Shown here one piece after another: positions 1 to 10,601 of a stretch of 64,000 bases of DNA. Positions within the stretch are counted from its first letter, which is position 1. Every line of letters starts with the position of its first letter. The DNA comes from Embiotoca jacksoni (lineage: Eukaryota > Chordata > Actinopteri > Embiotocidae). The stretch covers positions 2,170,001-2,234,000 of the forward strand of contig JAKOON010000028.1 in the NCBI GenBank assembly GCA_022577435.1, read 5' to 3'. The notes beneath the pieces are model-generated. The model was not told where the DNA came from and did not search any database. It saw only the letters and a program-made list of their open reading frames with translations. A program made the translations under genes and the position numbers.

Positions 1-651
1 AGAGGGCCTAATATCCATGTATCCATCCGATTCCTTAGACATGCCTTTAACTTTACATGTGGTCATAAAATACATGCTTTTATTTTTATTTATTTTTAGT
101 GCTGCTGCTTTTAAATAATAGTTTAATAACAGATCATTTTAATAAGCAAAAATGACAGTAGCTACTTTGTTCCCAGCTGCTGAATTGTGTGAATTTAGGT
201 TAGGTTAGGTAGTTACTTTATTAATCCCCGAGGGGAAATTTATTTCTTTTTTTTTATTTTATTACTTTTCTTTGTCTTATGTGATGGTTGACTAAATATA
301 TTTGGATTTTGAAGTTTTAGTTGTACAAATCAAACACTTTGCAGACCTAACCTTGGGGTTCAGGGAATTGTAAAAGGAATTTTTCACTATTTTCTGGCAT
401 GTTAAAAATGGAAAACAATTATTTGCTGCTCTATATTCACACACCACTCCTTTTTTTTTTTTTTTTTTTTTTTTTTTTCTTTTTTTTTAACTTATCTACA
501 GTGTAAAATCAAACACAAATGTACAAAGACAAATGTAAAAACACTTCAAATACACTGGTAATCATTCAGCTGGTGTTTGGTGCCAGTTTACGTCTGTGTT
601 GCACCAACGTGATGCTCTGTATAGATTTGTGACTCAAATCCCTTCCTTCAG
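1..651. other. Upstream intron of cdc25b with a T-tract and a LINE tail
   Basis: No coding exon is visible before the acceptor CAG at 649-651. The stretch is AT-rich, carries a long T run at 451-488 broken by a single C, and a short LINE-tail relic near 200-245. Because the first visible cdc25b exon begins in the middle of a codon, this stretch is most simply read as intron, with the start of the gene lying outside the window. Confidence 0.6.
195..245 (-). mobile_element. Solo 3' tail of a LINE (TTTATTAATCCCC type)
   Basis: Read on the - strand this ends in a CCCCTCGGGGATTAATAAAGTA-like sequence. It is the same kind of tail that ends the LINE relic at 60800-60840 (GGGATCAATAAAGTATTTC). Such tails are widely dispersed in fish as 5'-truncated LINE insertions. 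It is too short to name a family. Confidence 0.5.
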
Positions 652-3600
652 GCCTCTGCATGGATTCCCCCAGCCCCATGGATGCTGTCGAAGTGGACGA
701 TGCGTAAGTTGCACTGTCCTCCTCTTGTCTATTGTAATCAATCAACTCCTGAGAGCGGTGCCCCCTCTGCTTTACCCCTCGGCCTCGACACACCACCACC
801 CTGCACTTGGGTTCAGCTGAGCCAAGCACTGTTTCTCATCTGCAGGATTATTGTTTCTACCGTTGCCTTTAAGATGCTGGCTTCACTCTTTTTTTTTTAA
901 ACTAAGGAGATTAGCAGTTAAGGCATGTGAGCTTAACTTTCTTTCTTTGTGAAGGAAAAAAATGGTAGTCTGGGATATTGGAGTCATCTTGACTCTTGCA
1001 TTGGTCATTTTAGAGTGGGAAATGATCCACAACATTTAGGACACGGTGGATAAGAATGAAAAAAAAAATCTTTTGCATGAATTTCTGTCCACACAAGAAC
1101 AATTCTGTTGGAAACCTGAATGCCGGTCTTGATGAAACTTGCTGCAGCAGTTGTGCTCAGCATTGTTATCAGGACCAGTTTGACAGCATATCCTCAGCTG
1201 CCTAATCTTGGGTGGCCTCTTTTCTTAATTCTCAGTTGGGTGAGTCTCTGCCGCCATCTGATGATGAGTTCCTTTACAGCAGCATTTGGTGCTCGGGACC
1301 TCATTCACCTCCTCTTGCAGCTGTTTGGTTGCTAGGAGTCTTTCCAGGTTGTTGTTTTTTGGAGGGGGGGGGGTGTCCTGTCCTGCTCTCGGGTTTAATG
1401 ATAGCCCACCCCCTCTGGGGTTTTGGCACACTCTTCCTATGCAGTGTTATTTCAATAGGCTGGACTTTACTCTGCCTCAGGGCAGTTGAAATGAGGGCAC
1501 CCTCAGAGAACAACCTCCCTCCCTTCTCGTGGTCTGCATTGAATGGGACACGCTCCCCCCCCCCCCCCCCCCCAACAAACAAAGAGCCCTTGCAGAAAGG
1601 GGGCTTGGCAGCATTGGCTCCAGCAGGCATATGGTAGATTAGCTGATCTCTGCATCCCTTCTCCTGCCCCCCCCCCCCCTCCTCCCCTCCGAGCTCCACT
1701 CCGAGCTTTCGACTCCACTTGTTTAGCATACAGGTGGGCATTACTCCAATGCAAAGACCACCTCTCGCCTCTGCGCATTCACCCGACTTCCTCAAGTCCA
1801 ACCGTTCCTCCTGGTTTCTCAATAGAGCTGCAGAGTCTTTGTGTTTGTAGTTTATGAGTGTGCAGTGGTTTCGGCTGCCAGTCGAGGGCTTCCAACTTCT
1901 TTTCTTAGCATATTTTATGTTACTTTTTTTTTAATGCACAACACCGCCTTGAAATTAATTGTAATTCTTAAACATTTTTTGTCTGTTTTCTGTTACAGAT
2001 TTGAAAAAGCCATTCAACAATCAAGCAGAGTTAACGAGTAAGTTGCTGTAAAGTCAATAACATGAAGTCATTACCTGTTGTTTGATCTCTCATTTGAACA
2101 GTATTGCTGTCTTGGGAGTCGTTTATTCTTGAAACGATCTGCCTGTTAATTTGATTTGTACTGACTGCAGTTTTTACCTCTTCTCTGATTATAGGAGGAT
2201 GCCAATTCGAAGAATCAACTCTTTGCCAGTAAGTAGCTTTGTACTGTTTATGTTCACGGCCCTGCATGCTTCATAGTAATTGGTTTGATTTGTGGCAGAT
2301 GTTCAGTGCGAACAGATGCTGCAAGAAGTCAAGTATCCATTCCACTCCAATTTTATCTCAAAAGTTTCCTCCAGAACAGTTGGAAATTACAAGATCATAC
2401 AACACACATTGGAATGGGGGACTGTGCAAGAAGCCTCATAATAAAGTTTCCAAAAAAAAACAAAAAAAAAAGGGGGGGGGGGGGACCCTCCAGGGCAGAT
2501 TTTTATATCTAATGAGTTCAAAACATCCTCCAGTGTGAATCCACCCCCATAGCAGCTTGTTAACCACCACTGAGCCCATGCTAACTAGTTCTTCTCTTGC
2601 CCTCCTCCCTTCAGCTCCAGCTCCTAGGTTTCAGTCCATCTCTGAAAGGACAGGAAGCAGTCTCGCACCGCTACGGAATATTCGGCCAAGCGCCTTCCCA
2701 AATAACCGGCTGCTCCACGTCTCAACACGAAAACAAGGAGAACATGCCAGAGGTCAGTGGGGCAGACGACAACAACAACAACAACAACAAAGTGTTTAGG
2801 AAGTGCATTCTTAAATGGATCGTTGTTAGACAGCTTATGTTACCATGGCACTGCATCATTTGGGTTTAAATTTTGTTTAATTAGAATAATAGTACTGTCA
2901 GTATTAGGACTTTAAATGTAGACTAGTTCAGAAAAAAACAGGTAAAAAAGAAAAATCAAATTTCTCTTGCATAATTTTATGTTTGATGAAAATCTGCAGA
3001 ACCATTGTAGCTCAGCAACAGATGAATAGAGTTAAAGTTTGGAAGGTGCTCTCAAAAAATGCAGTCTTGATTTACTTTTTGAAATCTTTTTTTTTATTAT
3101 TTTTGTTTTTTTTAGGAGGGCTTTGAATTCAAGAAACCAAACAAGCCGGCGTCTCGGTGTCGCGTACGCTCCTTCCACAGCGGACAGACGAAGGACGCCT
3201 TCGCCCGCCGGCCCAGCTCCGCTCCAGCCCTTATGGTACGGGGACATGTCCGTGTTCGCTCACAAAATCCTGGCCCGGTTCTGCAAAGATGCTGACCCAA
3301 TGATTACCAGTGTGTTTGAATGCTTGTCCCCGTTTTGTACAGATCTCTTCGCCCTCTGCCATCCAGCAGCTCGACTTTTACGACTCCAGCCCCGAGTTTC
3401 TGAGACGGTCCTCCGTCACCTCGTCTCTGCACGACGAAGAGGACGACGGCTTTTTAGAAGTGCTCGACGACAACATGGAGGTGAAGCCCTGTCGTGGCAG
3501 AGACGATCGAGCATTAAGCACATTTTTCTGAAGATTGTCAAGCATCAAAAATGGGTCACAATTGTCTCCCAACAGCAGCTGAAATCATTCCCCTATCTTT

Positions 3601-6600
3601 AGAAGTTCTTTTGTCCCTCATCTTTATTTCCTACTGATTGTTAGAAAGTAATCCTCCACTGTTATTGAATATTTGTCTGACCACAACCTCTTTTCTTGTA
3701 CAGAACGACTCCAGTATGCCGATGGGGATGGCCAGCCTGCTCACTGCTCCGCTGGTGTCCAGCACGACAAGAGAAGACTCGGTAAGTTTGCTCACTGGGG
3801 AATCAGAGCAGTGAGACTTTAGCAGCAATAACAATCTGCCAGATCAGCAGTAAAGTATCCGGCTTATTCTGATAATAGTGCTAAAAACTAATGCAAATTC
3901 TCTTCTCTCTCGTCAGCCGGTGATCCGGTGCCGACCTCGTAGTCTGTTCCGCTCGCCCTCCATGCCCAGCCCGGCGACCCGCCCCTCCGCGAAGCGTCCC
4001 GACTGCCCCGGAGACGAAAACACGCCGGCCAGGGTAAAGAGACGACGTAGCCTGGCGGGAACTCAGGTCACCACCCTGGAACAAAACCCAGAGTCCCCGA
4101 GAATGGTGAGTCCCCGCTGCCCGGAATGACGGCTATTATATTTGTCGTGTCACTTGACGTGATTAGTTTAATGAATGGCAGCGTTGTTGGCATCCTCTTG
4201 TTTTGATTTAGACCAAATAAAGCTGGTGCATTTTTCTTACTGTGTGCAGATGTGAGGTAATCTTGTCAGAACTGGTTAGCTCCAAGTCACAAGCTAAAAA
4301 CGATCTTGTTTGCGTCAGTAGTCCGTTAAGATCTTTCTTAAACCAGTCACTTCTTGGAGGGCATTTTTGGTGTGATGCTGGATATCATTTGATCGCCTTT
4401 TAAAATGCAGAACGTGATTTAAACAGAAGCAGAAGATAAAAACCAGCCTGGAAGTAACTGGAAGTGAAACCAGCCTGGAAGTAACTGGAAGTGAAGAAAT
4501 GTCCTCTGAAACACCCGCCGAGGCTCACTGGCTTTTGTCCCCGGCTTTACAGGCCGTCTTAAATCACCTCGTTTTCTCCTCGACCGCCTCCTTAAATCTG
4601 CTTCGTCTCCCTCCAGAGCTGCTTGCTGCTCCAGAGGTCCAAATCCTTCTGTCAGACCGAAATCGAGAAGCTGCTGGACAGTGAGGACACTTCTACCGAG
4701 CTGATAGGAGATTTCACCAAGGTGAGAAAAGACTCTTCAACTGTTTTTTTTTTTTTTTTAATTATTATTATTTTTTTCTCTCTCCACTTGCAGCTTAAAT
4801 GAAACAAATTCTCCAATCCAATGTCCTTTTTTTTTTTTTGTGTGTGTCTTTTAGCCTTTCGTTCTGCCCACAGTGGAGGGAAAACACCAAGACCTCAAGT
4901 ACATTACCTCAGAAATGGTGAGCCCACACTCTTCGTTGGCTGCGTCTCCTCATGATTTGTCAAAATTCTCAGCCAGTACAACGTTTCTTTTATTGTTTCC
5001 CGTCACATTTTCACAATAAAACCCGTTCTTCGTGCTCTTCAGATGGTGGCAGCTCTGACCGGGAAGTTTGATAATCTAGTCGAGCGAGTCATCGTCATTG
5101 ACTGCCGCTACCCGTATGAGTTTGAAGGAGGGCACATCAAGGTGAGGCAGCTATTTACAATGTAAAAAAAGCACAAAAAAAACAACCTCAAATATTCAGT
5201 TTTGTGTCGAAGTATCATTTGGCAGTGTGCAGAAGTCTCCGAAAAGTACTGAAGTTTGATTGAAGTTCACCAGTAGTAAACTTTTGGGATCTTTTGTTGT
5301 GTCAGGGAGCTCTGAACCTGCACCAGGAAGAGCAGGTGGAGGGTTTCCTCTTCAGCACCCCCATCATCCCGCTCTGCCCGGACAAGCGAGTCGTCATCAT
5401 CTTCCACTGCGAGTTCTCATCGGAGCGCGGCCCCCGGATGTGCCGCTTCGTCAGGGAGCGAGACCGCGCCGTGAACGAGTACCCCAATCTCCACTACCCC
5501 GAGCTGTACATCCTGAAGGGCGGCTACAAAGACTTCTTCCCTCTGTTTCAGGTGGGATTTTACTTTAGATCTCACTTGTAATGCTGCTTTGTGTACCGGC
5601 TGAGGTTTGAAGAAAGCGTTGTCGTTCACAAATTATTCCTGCCACAAAGTCCAGTCAGTAGCTGTTGGTTGTTTTGTTTTGTTGTTGTTGTTTCTTTTTA
5701 ACTTTTGATTCGTTTCAGCAGATTATACAGTCAAATTCAAAATTTGTCCAACTTTGTTTCTATATTTACAGCTGTGTGTGCATGTTTTATGGACAGTTAA
5801 ACAAAATAGAATTAAAGTAAAGCAGAAAACAAATCTTCTCTCCAGCTTGAATATTAGTACTTGGAATAAATGACATTTAGAAAAGGATAAAAAAAGAAAT
5901 ACAAATTCAAAATGTAAAAACCAAAAGGGGAAAGTAAAGATCAGGGAGTTTTCATTGTCACTGAATTCAATTTATCTGGATTTACATTTATTAGCCTTCA
6001 AACTGGGAAGATTTGTGAAGAGAAGGACCATCTAAGTCACTGAAAGAGCTACCAATTAAGACAAAGTTCCCATTTTTGCAGCCATAGATAATGTGGAAAA
6101 GCTACTTCTAAAGATTGTTATTTAAAAGCACTCACCAGTCGTTGAAATACTGCGACACATTGTTTAAATCTAACAGTAGTTTGTGATGGTAACTTTGCAG
6201 CATTGAGCTCACAAGCTATTGACCGACCGTCCCTCTGTCCTGCTTAGTTACAGATTCTGTTTGCACGGAGTTTGATTGACAGATGAGGCTTTATGTATTT
6301 AGATTTTCGGACAAAAGTTTATCGTCAATACAACATCTTAGTCAAACATTACACGGAGTACAATTGGTAGAATAAACTTAGTTTAAGGTCCACTTACTAA
6401 CTTTTTGAACCTTCAACTCCAGAAAAAACACCGTGTTGACTTTGAGTCGAGATGTTTGTCGCGAGGTTATTGACACTCGTTGAGCTGTTGTACCGCAGAG
6501 TAATGGACTAAATGTAAGTGCTGATGTCTGTTCAGTGCTCTAAACTGGTCTCCTCATCCTGCCGCGCAGGTACAATGTGACCCTCAGTCCTACCGGCCGA

Positions 6601-6707
6601 TGCACCACGAGGACTTCAAGGAAGACCTGAGGAAGTTTCGCCTCAGGAGTCGCACCTGGGCCGGGGAGCGCAGCAAGAGAGAGATGTACAGCCGGCTGAA
6701 GCTGTGA
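652..6707 (+). CDS. cdc25b: cdc25b, M-phase inducer phosphatase 2 (5'-truncated by the window)
   Basis: Dual-specificity phosphatase that removes inhibitory phosphates from CDK1/CDK2 to trigger mitosis. Coding exons read from GT-AG sites: 652-703, 1999-2037, 2195-2228, 2615-2752, 3116-3235, 3343-3480, 3704-3781, 3917-4105, 4617-4721, 4855-4917, 5043-5141, 5306-5551, 6570-6707 (stop TGA). They join in frame to about 478 residues; the N-terminus is missing to the left. The regulatory half shows MDSPSPMD, a KEN box (HENKENMPE), a DDGF degron-like motif, the 14-3-3-type site RSPSMP and a KRRRS nuclear-localisation cluster. The rhodanese-like catalytic half has VIDCRYPYEFEGGHI and the CX5R loop HCEFSSERGPR, with the catalytic Cys codon at 5408-5410 and the Arg at 5426-5428. 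The C-terminus is WAGERSKREMYSRL. MDSPSPMD and the downstream neighbour ap5s1 favour CDC25B over CDC25A. The acceptor at 4617 could instead be 18 bp downstream without changing frame. Confidence 0.95.
4441..4494. repeat. Exact 27-bp tandem duplication in a cdc25b intron
   Basis: The 27-bp unit beginning AACCAGCCTGGAAGTAACTG is present twice back to back with no difference (4441-4467, 4468-4494). Each unit itself contains a CTGGAAGT partial repeat. It lies about 120 bp before the exon at 4617. Identity suggests a young slippage event. Confidence 0.9.
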
Positions 6708-7755
6708 GCGCCTCCTCTTCCTCCCTAACTGCCTCTAAAAAAACCCCACCACACTGCCTCTCCACCAACAGACTCAGTATGACCTCCTCCCGGAGCCTGC
6801 GACCTCGCCTCACCACCCAGGAAATACCTTTTGCGACTGCGCCAACAAAAAAAAACAAAAAAAACCCGGGATTTTGTGACATCCCAGATAGATTTTCTAT
6901 AGCAAAGTTAGTTATTTATGCAAATTGAAAGAGGGAAAGACGTGAAATGATGAACCGTCGGCTTGAAGTAGTCGCTGAGGTGCATTGAACAGATTCTAAG
7001 GTGATTTGTCTTTTTTAAAACCACTTGGACCTACTGCCTGTTTGACCTTTTTTTTTTTTCTTTTTCTTTTTTTTTTCTAAATAAATGTTCTGGCATTAGC
7101 AGCACAAATCACTGCCAGATTGCAATAATATGACTGAACCACACTGCCAAGTCTGAAGTTTGTCTTTCAGTCTCCTCACTGGATGTTTGGTTTTTGTTTT
7201 GAATTTCTCCCGCCTTTTTTGAGCACTTAATTTAAATACCTTGAAATGGTGAGGTGCTTTTCTTTTTTAGATACTGCTTTTGATATCTTTTTTTTTATTA
7301 ATTTTTTTTAGTTGTTTTGATGTCTGTTTGGACATTGATTTGTTGAATGAATGCCTTTCTCTAGGCATCCCCAAAAGGTAAAAATTGGATATTGAAATGA
7401 CAACTTATAAACGATGAATGCTCCCCCCCATCCCTCCTTCCTGATCAGTTGCAGTACTGTCTTTTTTTTTTTTTTTTTGTCTCAGTCAGAACAAACCAAA
7501 GCAAACAAAAGCTACCTGTTAACTTCGCAGTGAGATTTTTCTGATGCTGCAGGTCAGCAAGTGTGAGAAGATTTTTTTTTAATTTTTTTTTTTTGATCCA
7601 AGACAAACACCTTTTTGTTTCACTTTGACTACATAAAAATGTCTTAACCCTCTGCAGAGCTAATGATGCTGGTTTATAATGAGAAGGGTGCTTTCAGTAT
7701 TTTGGTACAGGCTCGTGGATGAGCTGCTGAAATAAAGATCCAATGTGCATTCAAA
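6708..7755 (+). other. cdc25b: cdc25b 3' UTR and polyadenylation signals
   Basis: About 1 kb of T-rich sequence follows the stop codon without any convincing ORF. AATAAA occurs at 7080-7085 and again at 7731-7736, suggesting a short and a long 3' end. The U-rich runs would suit cytoplasmic-polyadenylation and AU-rich regulation expected of a maternally loaded cell-cycle mRNA, but that is inference. The true end is not visible without transcript data. Confidence 0.6.
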
Positions 7756-8639
7756 TGGGATGAACGGTAGCCTCTTCTTTTTCTGTGAAAGTATTCTTGA
7801 CTGGGTATCAAGTTAAACGTCATAACTTTGCAAAATTATAATTCCTTAATGTAGTTTCTGGTCAAAGAAAAGTGAGCAGGCTTTATAGTTTTTTCCTTTT
7901 TTTTTTTTACCTAAAATGCTGAGGTTTGATATCCACCAATTACTTGCTGGATTATTTTGATTTTTCCTTCCTGCCAGGAGCAAAAAGTAGATTCATTTAA
8001 GGTGTTATTTTGACACGCAGAGTAAACCCAGGGCTGTGTTAGTGCGCCAGTGCACTGCAGTTTCTTCCTGCTATTTTCAGTGTCTGTATAAAAATCACAA
8101 AAAAAAAATAAAAGCTCCATAGCATGAAGACTTTAATGCAACTCTCGGCCTTCTCTGCATGTGTACATTAACATTATGTAGCATCCAACACCTTTTAGTG
8201 TCATCAATTTAATGCTCATTTGAGTAGTTTTGTTGGCCTCGAAGCATAGATTTTTAATTAGAGCTAAAACAATTAGTTGTTTTTTTGTTCGTTTTAATAT
8301 TATTTTCAATAAAACAATTTTTTTTATTTTTTTTAAGAGCACAAACACTAAAAATGTAGATAGTTTGTGTCTCGTCTCCTGTTGGTTGACCAAATCGACC
8401 AGTTTGGACCTTTTTTTTTTTATTATTATTTTTTTAAATAAGAACTTTTGTCACCATGAAGCGGCTCTTCCTCTGGTTTCTGACTTTAACAATACATACA
8501 GAATATAATCTTACATGTCTAGAGTTCAAATGCTCTCAGACTTCACAAAAAGTTGTTCAGATAAATGAGTAAACTTGCTGCAGGATTCAGTCAAAGCAAA
8601 CTTCTAAGAGTTGGTTTTCTGTTCAACGTGGTGGCGAAG

Positions 8640-8670
<31 letters not shown>

Positions 8671-9198
8671 GCAGCACACGGAGCAGTTCCTAGTTCTTTC
8701 AAATGTTCCCTCTCTGGCTGACCTTGGGAGTGGCCTCTCTGCTGCAGCACATGCCTTTACGCACACGCACACACACACATTCCTCTGTATGGAGGCAGCC
8801 TGACGTGTCCTGACATGAGCGTAACAGTCCTGTCGCAGGAGGAGAAACCAAATCGCAGCCTCCACGTGCTGCAAACACGTGACCGGTCTGACGGAGGGGA
8901 GGTCATAAAAGGACAAACTCCCTCCCTGCTGGCGCTGCACCAAAGTTTGAAATCGGACAGAAGCCATGTGGCTGTGGGAAAGAGAGAGAAAGCCCCTGTT
9001 TGCATTCCACAGACTAATGCACAGCCAACAGTTTCCTGCTTAAACTAGTGTGTTTTTGTTGTTTTGTGCGACAAAAGTAAGAGTCGGCAGGATACTGAGT
9101 ATCAAACTACTGCCACGGGAAAGCAACACGGCTGAGTGAGAGACAAACTTAAAATTCTGCGTTTTGTTGCAGTGATCTTTACACGATCTCATCAATAG
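7756..9198. other. Intergenic sequence, no gene seen
   Basis: Low-complexity T/A-rich DNA with a 27-base T run at 8644-8670, a short CA run near 8760-8780 and a second AATAAA-type stretch near 8108. The open frames here are short and mostly built from homopolymers. Nothing resembling a known protein was found. Confidence 0.6.
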
Positions 9199-9206
9199 GT
9201 CTACAC

Positions 9207-9718
9207 CAGGGGTGTCAAACTCAATTTAGTTAAGGGGGCCACATACTGCCCACTTTCATCTCAAGTGGGCCAGACCAGTAAAATCATAGCATAATAACGC
9301 ATACATAATGACAATATTTCTCTATGTTTAAATCATTGGTGAAGGTTTTTGGATGATAAACCCTATTTTAAAGGTCTTTCTACAATAAACTAGAAACATA
9401 AAGAGCAAAAACTCAGACATCAGCCCACTGTTTATCTGCCTGGGCTCTCCTCTGCAGATTTAACGGGTCACAAAGCGAGCAGCAGCTTCTCCCTCCGGAG
9501 CAGACGTCGCATTTACGCTGTTTCTGAAGCAATTACTGGATTGATTAAAAAAAAAAAAAAAATCACAAAACGTTTGTACTCATAAACCTCCATATTCTCA
9601 TAGAAATGCAATGCATGTCTTTCTGTAATTTTCACACTTGGCAAAGTCAGCCGGCGGGCCGAGCTGGACCCCCTGGCGGGCCGGATCTGGCCCGCGGGCC
9701 GTATGTTTGACACCCCTG
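9207..9718. mobile_element. Non-autonomous hAT DNA transposon (512 bp) with perfect 8-bp TSD
   Basis: The left end CAGGGGTGTCAAACTC and right end GTTTGACACCCCTG are inverted copies of each other. The element is flanked on both sides by GTCTACAC (9199-9206 and 9719-9726), an 8-bp target-site duplication typical of hAT elements. There is no transposase frame inside, so it would have been moved in trans. A perfect 12-bp palindrome GGCCCGCGGGCC sits at 9689-9700, near the right end; GC-rich subterminal palindromes are common in hAT elements. Copies with these ends are abundant in fish genomes. Confidence 0.9.
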
Positions 9719-9726
9719 GTCTACAC

Positions 9727-10292
9727 TATTCACAATCAGGCTGCCACCTTTGTGCGAGCAAGACGATTACCCGGCCTGAGGTGTGCGGGGCCTCACACCT
9801 TTACACCAGGCATACATAATGCAACACTCGAAGATCCTTTCGATGCAGGCTTCTTTCTCCACTCCAACAGTTGGTTTTTAAAATGTAGATGAGTCCTTTG
9901 GCAGTTTCCCCCCCCCCAAAAGAAAACCGAGCCAGGTTTTGCAACAGGACTCCAAATAGGAGCTGGAGATTCGAGAAAATTCAACAAAAAGCAACCGTGA
10001 GACACTTAAAAGTTGGAAAAATAAAATAAAAAATGGTTTCTGTAAATGAACACTGTTCCTACTGAGGTGCTTGTCTGAGTAGCTTTCCAAAAATTTCAAA
10101 TCTAAAACAATCAGATCCAAAATAATAGCTCAGAAAGCTCTTTTTATTGTCCTGAAATTCCCAAAATTTGACTGATGGTGTTTTGACAGCTTTATTTGTT
10201 TATTTAAGCTAAATCACAAAATTGAATCGTTTTGACCTTGAAAATTGTACTTTTGTACTAAAGGCTCCCTGATTAGCTTTTTCTGCTGCTTT
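9727..10292. other. Intergenic sequence between hAT and LINE
   Basis: Unique-looking AT-rich sequence with a short C run at about 9909-9917. No ORF of interest and no repeat that I recognise. It ends at the (TA)n run that forms the 3' tail of the LINE on the - strand. Confidence 0.5.
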
Positions 10293-10343
10293 TATATATA
10301 TATATATATATATATGACCTTTATTTAACCAGGTAAAATCAAT

Positions 10344-10359
10344 TGAGAACCAATTCTCA
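10344..10359 (-). other. LINE 3'-end stem-loop
   Basis: TGAGAA and TTCTCA form a perfect 6-bp stem with a 4-base loop. It lies about 30 bp inside the (TA)n tail. LINE reverse transcriptases of this branch recognise a 3' hairpin in their RNA, so this is the likely template-recognition element. Confidence 0.6.
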
Positions 10360-10601
10360 TTTACAATGATGACCTGTCAGCACAGTCCACACAGTGACAC
10401 AAACAGCACAGATACAAAACAGTATGACAAACACATGAGGAAAAGGCTAAAGACAACATGGGTAAATGAATAAACACTATGTGCCAAAATAAACAATAAA
10501 ATTAATAAAAATAAATAAAATGAAAAAGGCAGATTACTGGATTTTCTTTATAAAAATGAGAGAAAGACAGAGAGAGAGAGAGAGAGAAAAGCAAGGGCTG
10601 G

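Noticed and set aside
596..820. Frame overlapping the first visible cdc25b exon
   Set aside because: It reads the exon in another frame. The MDSPSPMD frame with the donor at 704 agrees with CDC25B.
4499..4684. Frame starting MSSETPAEAHW before cdc25b exon 4617-4721
   Set aside because: It runs through intron and overlaps the exon out of frame. The acceptor at 4616 and frame LLQRSKSFCQTEIEK match the family.
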